Below, piece after piece: positions 24,448 to 33,241 of a DNA stretch of 64,000 nt. This DNA comes from QYOJ01 sp964449285 (GTDB taxonomy: Bacteria; Bacteroidota; Bacteroidia; Bacteroidales; FEN-979): assembly GCA_964449285.1 (NCBI GenBank), contig CAYUZX010000007.1:5406-69405 (forward strand), in the 5' to 3' direction. Within the stretch, counting starts at the first letter, position 1; each line of letters opens with the position of its first letter. A program made the translations under genes and the position numbers. The notes under the pieces were generated by a model, which did not search any database, was not told the DNA's origin, and saw nothing but the letters and a program-made list of their open reading frames with translations.

Positions 24448-27145
24448 GGGCAGTGAGCAGTGGGCAGTGGGCATCAATAAACCCCTAAATCCCCTAAAGG
24501 GGACTTGCTCCCTCCCCTTCAGGGGAGGGCTGGGGAGGGGTTCTCAGGCATCACACATAACCTTCACCGGTGTTACCACAAACAACCTCAAGGGGGTCGA
24601 TTTCTCTATCCCATATAACAAGATCACCGTGATTACAGGCATTTCGGGAAGCGGAAAATCCTCGCTGGCGTTTGATACCCTTTATGCCGAAGGGAGAAAT
24701 CGTTTTCTTGAGAGTTTCTCGTCTTACGCACGAGCCCAGATGGGGATCAAAGAGAAACCCGGATTTGAGAAGGTTACCCGATTGACGCCGACTTTTGCTG
24801 TTGATCAACGCGATCCCGGAAACAATCCAAGGTCGACGGTGGGAACGTATACGGGAATTTATGATATCCTGAGACTGCTGTTTGCCCGGTTTGCCGTCTG
24901 GCATCCAGAACCCCTAAATCCCCTGAAGGGGACTTACGCCCTCCCCTTCAGGGGAGGGCCGGGGAGGGGTCATCCGCTATCCGGCATCCGGCATCCGGTT
25001 TTAAGCACCCTCTTCTCGTTCAACGAACAACAAGGAGCTTGCCCGCGCTGTGACGGATTGGGCTCAGTGTGGGTATGTTCTTCGGCGAAGCTCGTCACCC
25101 ATCCTGAGAGATCACTGCTGGCAGGAGCCCTTGACGGGACCAAGACCGGCCGGTTCTACGGCGAGGAGTTTGGTCAGTATGTATCCATCCTGAAGGCCGT
25201 GGGCGAGCGGCATGCCATAGATTACTCAAAACGCTGGTCAGCTCTCACAGCCATGGAAAAACAACTGGCGATGGAGGGAACCGGGGATGAGGCTTACGAT
25301 GTTTCATGGCATTTCAGGCGGAAAGAACGTACCGGTGAGCATCATTTCAAGGGGAAGTGGATCGGGTTTGCCGGACTTGTTAACCAGGAGTATACCCGCA
25401 AGCATGCCGACCACCGTGGAGAGGAGATGAAAGCGGTCATGGAAGAGATATGCTGTCCCGAATGCCAGGGGAAACGCCTGAACCGGAAAGCGCTGTCCTA
25501 TCTCATCCAGGGAAAAGATATCGCACAAATCTCTTCACTGCCGGTCATTCAGCTGGAAAAGTTTCTGAGAACACTGCCAGACAATTTCCCGGAGCCGGAA
25601 CGAGATCCGATCGTTCTGCTAACAAAAGAGATCCTCGAACGACTTGAGATGTTGCTGGGAATGGGACTGGGGTACATTTCATTGAGCCGGCCTGTGGATA
25701 GTCTTTCAGGTGGAGAATTTCAACGGATCAAACTGGCCGGACAGATGGGAACCGGCCTCACCGGGATTACGTATGTGCTCGACGAGCCTACTGCCGGGCT
25801 CCATCCGGTTGATACAGGAAACCTGCTCAACAGGATTGAAATGCTCAGAGAGGCTGGAAACACGATTGTAATGGTGGAACACGACCCTGAAGTAATCCGG
25901 CGGGCCGACCTGGTGATCGACATGGGGCCAGGTGCAGGAAAAGAGGGTGGCGAGATCATCGCCTGCGGAACCCCGGCAGTGTTGCAGAAAGATCCCCGGT
26001 CAGTTACGGGACAATATCTGAAACGAAACAGGCTTCGGATCACATCCCGAAATCGGTTTGAGGGATATGTAATCCCAGATCCCGGATCCCGGATCCCGGA
26101 TCCAAAATCCGGAATCTGGCAACCGGCAACCGGCATCTCTATCCAGGATGCCACCCTCCATAACCTCGATCACCTTTCGGTTTCTATCCCAACCGGAGGG
26201 TTAGTTGCTATCACCGGTATTTCGGGAAGCGGAAAATCAACCCTTATGGATGGCGTTCTTTATGAGTCATGGGTCGCGAAGCAAGCTCACGGTTGCAAAG
26301 AGATTTCAGGGTTTCAGCAGTTTGACAGGGTGATCTCGGTCCGTAAGAAGAGGCACTTCTCAGAGAGCAGGGGTACCGTTGCCACCTTTAGCGGAATCTT
26401 TGATCTGGTGAGAGATCTGTTCGCCAGGAGCCCGGAGGCAAAGAAGCTGAAATTGACTAAGAGCCATTTCTCGTTCCTCTCCCCACAGAGTGGCTGCGAC
26501 CTTTGCAACGGGTCGGGCGAGATCAGGATCAGCATGGATTTTATGGCCGATGTGAAGATCATATGTGAAAAATGTCATGGAAAACGATATCAGGAGCAAG
26601 TGCTAAACGTCAGGATAAACGGGAACAGTATTGCAGATATCCTGGAGATGACATTCCGGGAAGCCGGGGAGTTCTTTGCTCACTGCATCACGAACTCAAA
26701 TGTTGTCAAAATAAACTCAGGGCTCTGCATAACGATATCCGAAATGCTGAAGCCGCTTACCCGGATCGGGCTGGGGTACCTGATACTGGGGCAGTCGCTC
26801 GAGACACTTTCGGGAGGCGAAGCACAGCGGCTAACGCTTGCGCGAGAACTGATCCATCCGGCGAAGGGGGCTTCACTGTTCTTGTTTAACGAACCCTCAT
26901 CCGGTCTGCATCCCGCCGATCTCCCTGCCTTGCTAATGCTCTTCGATCAGCTCGTTGACCAGGGCCATTCCGTAATCCTGATTGAACACAACCCCGAAGC
27001 TATACTGCATTCCGACTGGATCATCGACATGGGGCCAGGAGGGGGCGACCAGGGAGGCAAAGTGGTAGCTTCTGGCAACCCCGATGAGATCCTTCAACAA
27101 TCCGGTTCGCTCACAGGGAAGTATCTTGCCGATCAGTTAGCCTGA
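24448..27145 (+). CDS. uvrA: UvrA-like double protein, C-terminal half (after assembly gap)
   Basis: The frame is open from the gap edge. A GTG at 24467 would give 892 aa, but it lies within the repeated 55-mer and is probably internal. Two more ABC modules are present: Walker A GISGSGKSSLA with LSGGEFQR, and GISGSGKSTLM with LSGGEAQR. Zinc motifs are CPRCDGLG/CPECQGKRL and CDLCNGSG/CEKCHGKRY. The UvrB-binding domain is again missing; in its place, after LLFARFAVWHPE, lies a palindromic in-frame insert. Merged with 21843-24347 it makes about 1715 aa and four ATPase modules. Confidence 0.88.
24481..24542 (+). repeat. Palindromic in-frame repeat, copy 1
   Basis: The unit begins ACCCCTAAATCCCCTAAAGG and closes with GGGCTGGGGAGGGGTT, so its ends are roughly inverted. 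It is translated as PLNPLKGTCSLPFRGGLGRG in the linker before the third ABC module. The second copy is at 24910-24970, and a truncated copy abuts the left edge of the N run. Confidence 0.8.
24910..24970 (+). repeat. Palindromic in-frame repeat, copy 2
   Basis: About 90 percent identical to copy 1 by eye. It is translated as PLNPLKGTYALPFRGGPGRG and lies where classical UvrA has its UvrB-binding domain. A short cggcatc-type simple repeat (about 24973-24997) follows it. Confidence 0.8.
26072..26137 (+). repeat. Simple repeat (cccggat / ccggcaa type) in the uvrA-like linker
   Basis: Tandem CCCGGAT units and then CCGGCAA units encode IPDPGSRIPDPKSGIWQPAT between the third and fourth ABC modules. 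The reading frame is kept. Confidence 0.7.
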
Positions 27146-27178
27146 ACGATCTAACAATAGAAAGGGTTGAGGGTTCCG

Positions 27179-27532
27179 TCAGTTGACGTCAATCGTTTTA
27201 CTCTTGCTCGTACTACAACTGGTGTGATTCTCCCCTGACAGTGTCATGTTTGCCTTTACTTCATAAGTACCGGAAGTAACATACCGATGTGTTGCAGTCG
27301 TGCCAACCTTTGTTTCAGAAGTACCATCACCGAACTCCCACTCAACGCTGATGTTATATCCACCAGCGTAGTTAACCATCAGGGTAATCTCCTTGGCATC
27401 GTTGGGATTAGAAGTGTGTGAAATACTTGCAAAAAGAAGTTCAACAACACAATCGATAGTATCTTCAGTCGCTTTTCTACAAGAGAGAGAAAGGACCACT
27501 GCACACAAAAAAAAGGCTCCCAGTTTTTTCAT
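27179..27532 (-). CDS. Small PKD-domain lipoprotein
   Basis: 117 residues from the ATG at 27532 (an ATG three codons upstream is also possible). The signal peptide MKKLGAFFLCAVVLSLSC ends in a lipobox, so the protein should be lipidated at Cys18. One PKD-like domain follows, with the core VEWEFGDGTSE and the closing HRYVTSGTYEVKANM. Function unknown; such proteins are usually surface or periplasmic. It is convergent with the uvrA-like gene. A TATCTTTA element upstream is a near match to the -7 consensus. Confidence 0.75.
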   Translation of the reverse strand: MKKLGAFFLCAVVLSLSCRKATEDTIDCVVELLFASISHTSNPNDAKEITLMVNYAGGYNISVEWEFGDGTSETKVGTTATHRYVTSGTYEVKANMTLSGENHTSCSTSKSKTIDVN

Positions 27533-27650
27533 AGGTATCATTGGATTTAGATTGCGGGATTAAAGATAAATATTTTTTCAACATTAGCATTCGCCAGTTT
27601 ATTATAAATATTTAACATTTTTGATATTTAAGAGAGTTAATATTTTCATG

Positions 27651-27658
27651 TATATTTG
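27651..27658 (+). promoter_or_regulatory. -7 element of the acyl-CoA carboxylase operon
   Basis: TATATTTG fits TAnnTTTG, 54 bp before the ATG at 27713. The TTG at 27621 is 27 bp upstream, too far for the usual -33 spacing, so the promoter call is tentative. Confidence 0.45.
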
Positions 27659-27712
27659 TAACCTGCGAAATTTTTTAACTACTATAATTATTTGATTTTC
27701 AATGCTTTATAG

Positions 27713-29218
27713 ATGATAAAAAAAGTGCTTATTGCTAACAGGGGTGAAATTGCCGTTCGTGTAATGCGCTCCTGCCGTGAGATGGGGATTGTTTCCGTGG
27801 CAGTCTATTCCGATGCTGATGAAGCCTCCATGCATGTCAGGTATGCCGACGAAGCCTACTATATTGGACCGGCCCCTTCGGCAGAAAGTTACCTGAACAT
27901 GGACAAAATCCTGGAGGTAGCCAAACAGTGTAACGCTGATGCCATCCATCCCGGATATGGGTTTCTCTCCGAAAATGCCAAATTCTCTCAGAGATGTCAG
28001 GAGGAAGGCATCATTTTTATAGGTCCGGGTCCGGATGCAATCAGATCGATGGGTGACAAGATCACGGCCAGAAAGAACATGATTGCTGCCGGAGTGCCGG
28101 TAGTCCCGGGGACAACTGAACCTATCAGTGACGACGCCAAAGCGATGGAGGTGATCAGGGAGATAGGATTACCAGTAATGATCAAAGCTTCTGCCGGCGG
28201 TGGAGGTAAAGGGATGAGACTTGTAAAAGAGGAGTCGGAAGTGGTGAGTTCTATCCGAATGGCCCGTTCAGAAGCAGCTACCTCCTTTGGTGATGACGCC
28301 GTTTATATCGAAAAGTTCATAGACTCCCCGCATCATATCGAATTTCAGATCCTTGCCGACAAGCACGGAAATGTGATCCATCTCTTTGAGCGGGAGTGTT
28401 CCGTTCAACGCCGCCACCAGAAGATCGTGGAAGAGACACCATCCCCTCTCATCACTCCAGATGTGCGAAAATCCATGGGTGAAGCTGCAGTGGCTGCCAC
28501 CAAAGCAGTTGACTATTCCGGTGCAGGTACCATCGAATTCATTGTTGACGACAATCAGAATTACTATTTCCTGGAGATGAATACACGCCTTCAGGTAGAA
28601 CATCCTATCACCGAACGGGTAGTGGGTGTCGACCTGGTGAAGGAGATGATCCGCATTGCACAGGGCGATGTCTTGTGGCTGAAGCAGGAAGATCTCACTC
28701 AGGATGGTCATGCTATTGAATGCCGGATCTATGCAGAGGATCCCGACAACAACTTCATGCCAAGTCCGGGCCGCATTGCCCACATCACCGAACCAAAAGG
28801 GTTAGGTGTTCGCTGCGACGGTTATATCTATGAAGGGTATGAGATCCCGATTTACTACGACCCGATGATCTCAAAACTGATCTGCTGGTCCCGTACACGG
28901 GAAGGAGCTATCGCCCGGATGAAACGGGCGCTTTATGAATACAAGATTACAGGAGTCAAGACAAACATCCGTTTCCTGGAACGGATCATGAGTTGTCCTG
29001 CTTTCAAAGATGGAAACTACAACACCCAGTTCATCGAAAAGAACCAGCCTTGTCTTGTAGGACCCCAGGAAAATGACCCGAAGAACGAAGACCGGGCAAT
29101 CATGGCCATCTTTGCTGATTACCTCAGCAAGCTGGATAAGTTTGAGACTAAGGTAGTCGCCAGGGAGGGGACAGCCGATTGGAAAGTTACCGGCCGGAAG
29201 AAGAACCTTTATAATTAA
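27713..29218 (+). CDS. accC: Biotin carboxylase subunit of acyl-CoA carboxylase
   Basis: A 501-residue ATP-grasp enzyme that carboxylates biotin using bicarbonate. Motifs are KKVLIANRGEIAVRV at the N-terminus, HPGYGFLSENA, the glycine-rich ATP loop KASAGGGGKGMR, and the catalytic EMNTRLQVEHPITE. It has about 50 residues more than AccC of E. coli at the C-terminus. The next genes encode the biotin carrier and the carboxyltransferase, so the complex probably acts on propionyl-CoA or acetyl-CoA; the same arrangement also occurs in propionate metabolism of Bacteroidetes. Confidence 0.93.
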   Translation: MIKKVLIANRGEIAVRVMRSCREMGIVSVAVYSDADEASMHVRYADEAYYIGPAPSAESYLNMDKILEVAKQCNADAIHPGYGFLSENAKFSQRCQEEGIIFIGPGPDAIRSMGDKITARKNMIAAGVPVVPGTTEPISDDAKAMEVIREIGLPVMIKASAGGGGKGMRLVKEESEVVSSIRMARSEAATSFGDDAVYIEKFIDSPHHIEFQILADKHGNVIHLFERECSVQRRHQKIVEETPSPLITPDVRKSMGEAAVAATKAVDYSGAGTIEFIVDDNQNYYFLEMNTRLQVEHPITERVVGVDLVKEMIRIAQGDVLWLKQEDLTQDGHAIECRIYAEDPDNNFMPSPGRIAHITEPKGLGVRCDGYIYEGYEIPIYYDPMISKLICWSRTREGAIARMKRALYEYKITGVKTNIRFLERIMSCPAFKDGNYNTQFIEKNQPCLVGPQENDPKNEDRAIMAIFADYLSKLDKFETKVVAREGTADWKVTGRKKNLYN

Positions 29219-29224
29219 GCAGCT

Positions 29225-29734
29225 ATGAATGAACTTGAAATTAGTCTGGATGATCGTACGGCCAATGTAAAACTCCTTGAGAGGGAGGGGAACCGATACT
29301 ATATTTCAGTCGACGACAACGAATACGATGCCCATATTATCATGGTAGAGCGTGGTGTTTACCTGATGCTGATGAATGGAAAGTCTTATAATATTGAACT
29401 TATCGAAGCCGGTGGCCCAAAAAAGTATTACGTGAACACTTACCGTTACTCCTACGATGCGGAGATCATCGATGCCGAATCCAGGTATCAGAAAAGCCGT
29501 CATTTAGACCATGGAGACGATGATTCTGTCATCTCCAGCCCTATGCCCGGAAAGGTGGTAAGGATCCTTGTCAAAGAAGGCGATCAGGTGAAAGCCGGTG
29601 ATACGGTGGTCGTTGTGTCTGCCATGAAGATGGAGAGCGAATTCAAAGTAAAGAACGATCGGCTTATAAAGGAGATCAAGGTGTGCGAAGGGGATACTGT
29701 TGATGCATATCAAACCCTGGTGGTTATTGAATAA
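29225..29734 (+). CDS. Biotin carboxyl carrier protein
   Basis: A 169-residue protein with a C-terminal biotinyl/lipoyl domain. The biotin site is SAMKMES with Lys135 as the modified residue. SSPMPGKVVRILVKEGDQVK is the usual start of the domain. Residues 1-95 form an N-terminal region without a clear name, as in carriers fused to or interacting with acyl-CoA carboxylases. Its start lies 6 bp after accC and its stop 15 bp before the carboxyltransferase gene. Confidence 0.92.
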   Translation: MNELEISLDDRTANVKLLEREGNRYYISVDDNEYDAHIIMVERGVYLMLMNGKSYNIELIEAGGPKKYYVNTYRYSYDAEIIDAESRYQKSRHLDHGDDDSVISSPMPGKVVRILVKEGDQVKAGDTVVVVSAMKMESEFKVKNDRLIKEIKVCEGDTVDAYQTLVVIE

Positions 29735-29749
29735 TTAAACCCTGAAAAG

Positions 29750-31291
29750 ATGACAACACTGGAGGATAAACTCAAACAGTTTGACGAAAAGAGTAAGCTT
29801 GCTGAACTTGGTGGCGGACAGGACCGGATTGACAAACAGCATGCGAAAGGAAGGCTGACAGCCCGTGAACGTATCCAGCTGCTTCTCGATCCCGGATCTT
29901 TTGTGGAAAAAGATAAATTCCTGACACACCGGTGCCACGACTTCGGGATGGAAAATCAGAAGGTTCTCGGAGACGGGGTTGTAACCGGATATGGAAAGAT
30001 CGACGGCCGAATCGTTTTCGTTTTTGCACAGGACTTCACCGTTTTCGGTGGAACTCTGAGTCGCGCAAATGCAGATAAGATCATCAAGATCATGGACCTG
30101 GCCCTGCATATGGGCGCTCCGGTAATTGGGTTGAACGATTCGGGCGGTGCACGGATTCAGGAAGGTGTTGAGAGCCTTGCCGGCTATGCCGACATCTTCT
30201 ACCGCAATACGAAATGCTCGGGTGTAGTCCCGCAAATATCGGCGATCCTGGGCCCCTGTGCCGGCGGCGCTGTTTACTCTCCTGCACTCACCGACTTCAT
30301 CTGCATGGTGAGAGATACCAGCTATATGTTTGTTACCGGCCCTGATGTAATCAAGACCGTCACACACGAAGAAGTTACCATGAATGATCTCGGTGGCGCC
30401 ATAACCCACAACTCCAAAAGCGGTGTGGCACATCTGCTGGCAGAGAATGATGAGCAAGCGATGATCATGTTGCGGGAACTGATGAGTTTCCTGCCTTCCA
30501 ATAACATGGAAGAGTCACCTATACGCCCCTGCACCGATGACATTCGCCGGGCTGACGAAAAGCTTACTACCCTTGTTCCCGACGACCCAAATAAGCCCTA
30601 CGATATAAAGGAGTTGATCACCACAGTGGTCGACCACAATAATTTTTTCGAGATCCAGCCCCATTTCGCCATGAACATGGTGATCGGCTTCGGCCGGTTT
30701 GATGGTCGATCTGTTGGAATCGTAGCTAACCAACCTGCTCACCTGGCGGGAGTACTCGATATCCAATCTTCCATGAAAGCTGCACGTTTTATTCGGTTCT
30801 GCGATTGCTTCAACATCCCTATCGTCACTTTCGTCGATGTTCCGGGATTCCTGCCCGGCACTACCCAGGAGTGGGGCGGAATCATCAAACATGGAGCAAA
30901 ATTGCTTTACGCCTATTGCGAAGCAACCATCCCGCGGATTACCGTGATCACCCGCAAGGCTTACGGGGGAGCGTATGATGTGATGTCTAGCAAGCACATT
31001 GGAGGGGATGTGAACTTTGCTTACCCCACAGCCGAAATCGCTGTGATGGGGCCTGAAGGAGCTGTCAACATCTTATTCAAAAAAGACAACCTCACACCAG
31101 AAGCCCGTCAAAAAGCGGTTGATGATTACAAAAACACATTCGCCAGCCCCTATAAAGCTGCTGAACTGGGTTATGTGGATGAGATCATACACCCGAAGGA
31201 GACCAGGTACCGTCTGATTCAGGCTCTTGAGATGACTCAGACCAAAACCAAATCGGGGCCGCCAAGGAAACATGGAAATATACCATTATAA
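29750..31291 (+). CDS. Acyl-CoA carboxylase carboxyltransferase (PccB/MmdA-like)
   Basis: A 513-residue carboxyltransferase with both crotonase-like halves. Visible motifs are ARERIQLLLDPGSF, GLNDSGGARIQEGVESLAGY, GPCAGGAVYSPALTDF, and in the second half DVPGFLPGTTQEWGGIIKHG and RKAYGGAYDVMSSKHIGGD. This is the form found in propionyl-CoA carboxylase and in methylmalonyl-CoA decarboxylase alpha subunits. The adjacent biotin carboxylase favours carboxylase. Last gene of the three-gene operon. Confidence 0.93.
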   Translation: MTTLEDKLKQFDEKSKLAELGGGQDRIDKQHAKGRLTARERIQLLLDPGSFVEKDKFLTHRCHDFGMENQKVLGDGVVTGYGKIDGRIVFVFAQDFTVFGGTLSRANADKIIKIMDLALHMGAPVIGLNDSGGARIQEGVESLAGYADIFYRNTKCSGVVPQISAILGPCAGGAVYSPALTDFICMVRDTSYMFVTGPDVIKTVTHEEVTMNDLGGAITHNSKSGVAHLLAENDEQAMIMLRELMSFLPSNNMEESPIRPCTDDIRRADEKLTTLVPDDPNKPYDIKELITTVVDHNNFFEIQPHFAMNMVIGFGRFDGRSVGIVANQPAHLAGVLDIQSSMKAARFIRFCDCFNIPIVTFVDVPGFLPGTTQEWGGIIKHGAKLLYAYCEATIPRITVITRKAYGGAYDVMSSKHIGGDVNFAYPTAEIAVMGPEGAVNILFKKDNLTPEARQKAVDDYKNTFASPYKAAELGYVDEIIHPKETRYRLIQALEMTQTKTKSGPPRKHGNIPL

Positions 31292-31309
31292 TATATTTTT
31301 CATAAAAAC

Positions 31310-31340
31310 TTGGTGTATGAGGAATTAGTTTGTACCTTTG
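31310..31340 (+). promoter_or_regulatory. Promoter of rimP-nusA-infB
   Basis: TTG (31310-31312), 20 bp spacer and TACCTTTG (31333-31340) fit the Bacteroidetes consensus exactly. Transcription should start near 31347. Confidence 0.75.
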
Positions 31341-31367
31341 CACTGATTTTGAGAGTTATGATGAGAT

Positions 31368-31395
31368 GAGGGGACCACAAGTCCCCTCTTTTATT
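31368..31395 (+). terminator. Leader hairpin / possible attenuator before rimP
   Basis: A perfect 8-bp stem, GAGGGGAC (31368-31375) with GTCCCCTC (31381-31388), five-base loop CACAA, followed by TTTTATT. It lies inside the predicted rimP leader, between promoter and start codon, so it may act as an attenuator of this translation and transcription-factor operon. It could also end read-through from the carboxylase operon. Confidence 0.7.
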
Positions 31396-31421
31396 GGAAA
31401 TCTGTTGGATTATCTGGACCC

Positions 31422-31868
31422 ATGATACTGAAAGATCGAATTGAAAAAATTATTTCCGACCATTTCAACGAGAGCGATCACTTTCTGGTTGAAGTGAAGC
31501 TGAAACCGGGCAACAAGATTACCGTCTTTATTGATGGTGACAGGGGTATTACAATAGACGACTGCAAAGAGATTACACGATTGATCGAATCGAAATTCAA
31601 CCGTGACGAAGAAGATTACGATCTTATGGTATCATCGGCCGGTGCTGATAGCCCCCTGAAACTTCCCAGACAGTATTTCAAACATGTAGGCAGGGAGTTA
31701 GAGATCACAAACACAATGGGCGAAATCATTTTCGGAAAGATGATAGCTGCCAGCCAGGAAGCCATCGAACTGGAACATAAACCTGGCAAAAAAGAGAGGC
31801 AAAAACCAAATACAATCATACCATTCAATCAAATCAAGGAGGGGAAAGTGATACTCGCTTTCAAGTGA
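31422..31868 (+). CDS. rimP: Ribosome maturation factor RimP
   Basis: A 148-residue factor for maturation of the 30S subunit. The family pattern VFIDGDRGITIDDCKEITR is present, with YDLMVSSAGADSPLKLPRQY in the middle; most homologues have SPGLDRPL at this place. Position upstream of nusA and infB is the conserved arrangement for rimP. Confidence 0.92.
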   Translation: MILKDRIEKIISDHFNESDHFLVEVKLKPGNKITVFIDGDRGITIDDCKEITRLIESKFNRDEEDYDLMVSSAGADSPLKLPRQYFKHVGRELEITNTMGEIIFGKMIAASQEAIELEHKPGKKERQKPNTIIPFNQIKEGKVILAFK

Positions 31869-31899
31869 TAGGGTGATGGAGTGATGAAATATCCAGCAT

Positions 31900-31945
31900 C
31901 ATGACTTCATGACTTTATGACCTAATGACTTAATGACTTAATGAC
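31900..31945 (+). repeat. Tandem simple repeat (atgactt units) between rimP and nusA
   Basis: About five imperfect copies of a 9-bp unit related to ATGACTTAA fill most of the 86 bp rimP-nusA gap. No gene or hairpin is seen in it. Confidence 0.7.
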
Positions 31946-31954
31946 AAACAAACA

Positions 31955-33190
31955 ATGGAACAACTCAATTTAGTCGAAACCTTTTCTGAATTCAAGGAAT
32001 TCAAGAATATTGACAGGGAAACGATGATGATCATCCTGGAGGATGTCTTCAAGCATATGCTGACGAAACAGTTTGGCTCAGCCGACAACTTCGACATCAT
32101 CGTCAACATCGACAAGGGTGACCTGGAGATCTGGAGAAACCGGATCATCGTGGAAGACGACGCAGTGGAGGATGAAAACATCCAGGTACCACTCTCAGAA
32201 GCTATTAAAATCGAACCCGACTTCGAGGTTGGGGAAGAGCTTTCTGAAGAGATCAAGCTGCTGAGTTTCGGTCGCCGGGAGATTCTTTCGATCCGTCAGA
32301 ACCTGATATCCAAGATCCAGGAGTACGAGAAAAACAACATCTTCCTGAAATACAAGGAGAAGATCGGAGAGATCATCACCGGAGAGGTTTACCAGGTGTG
32401 GAAAAAAGAGATCCTGGTACTTGACGACGAAGGGATCGAACTGATCCTGCCGAAGTCGGAACAGATCCCTTCAGATTTTTATCGCAAAGGAGATTCTATC
32501 CGTGCGGTGGTTTCAAAAGTGGAGATGAAAAACAACACTCCTTATATCATTCTCTCCAGAACTTCAGAGGCTTTCCTCGAGCGACTTTTCGAATCCGAAG
32601 TACCGGAAGTATACGATGGTCTCATCAGCATCCGAAAGATTGTCAGGGTCCCTGGAGAACGTGCCAAGATCGCCGTGGAATCATACGATGACAGGATCGA
32701 CCCGGTGGGTGCCTGTGTAGGGATGAAAGGTTCCCGAATCCATGGGATTGTCAGGGAGCTAAAGAATGAGAATATCGACGTGATCAACTTTACCAACAAT
32801 CCATCTCTCTTTATCCAGCGGGCCCTGAGTCCGGCCAAGGTGACCTCTATCGCAATCGATGAGCCGAACAAAAAGGCAGATGTATTCATGAAGCCCGACC
32901 AGGTATCTCTCGCTATTGGGAAAGGTGGTTACAACATCAAACTGGCCGGAAAGCTGAGTGGGTACGAGATTGATGTTTACCGTGATACGGATTTTGACAA
33001 TGAAGATGTTGACCTACAGGAGTTTTCAGACGAAATCGACCAATGGATCATCGACGAGATGAAAGCGATTGGTTGCGATACGGCTAAGAGTGTCCTTGAC
33101 CTTGAAGTGGCCGAATTGGTTAAACGAACTGACCTTGAAGAAGAGACTGTTAACGAAGTAATTCGCATATTAACCGCTGAGTTTGAATAA
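31955..33190 (+). CDS. nusA: Transcription termination/antitermination factor NusA
   Basis: 411 residues. The N-terminal RNA-polymerase-binding domain is followed by an S1 domain (GEIITGEVYQVWKKEILVLD), then KH domains (RVPGERAKIAVESYD, DPVGACVGMKGSRI, and VSLAIGKGGYNIKLA). A short C-terminal helical region ends near LTAEFE. It lacks the acidic repeats of E. coli NusA, which is normal outside Proteobacteria. Operon partner of rimP and infB. Confidence 0.95.
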   Translation: MEQLNLVETFSEFKEFKNIDRETMMIILEDVFKHMLTKQFGSADNFDIIVNIDKGDLEIWRNRIIVEDDAVEDENIQVPLSEAIKIEPDFEVGEELSEEIKLLSFGRREILSIRQNLISKIQEYEKNNIFLKYKEKIGEIITGEVYQVWKKEILVLDDEGIELILPKSEQIPSDFYRKGDSIRAVVSKVEMKNNTPYIILSRTSEAFLERLFESEVPEVYDGLISIRKIVRVPGERAKIAVESYDDRIDPVGACVGMKGSRIHGIVRELKNENIDVINFTNNPSLFIQRALSPAKVTSIAIDEPNKKADVFMKPDQVSLAIGKGGYNIKLAGKLSGYEIDVYRDTDFDNEDVDLQEFSDEIDQWIIDEMKAIGCDTAKSVLDLEVAELVKRTDLEEETVNEVIRILTAEFE

Positions 33191-33241
33191 AAAGCCCTAA
33201 TTTTACCGCCAATTTTATTGGCAGGGAATGAACAGAACTAT

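Noticed and set aside
24467..27145. An independent second uvrA gene starting at GTG 24467
   Set aside because: The GTG lies in the 55-bp sequence duplicated at the assembly gap, and the frame is open further upstream and in phase with the left half.
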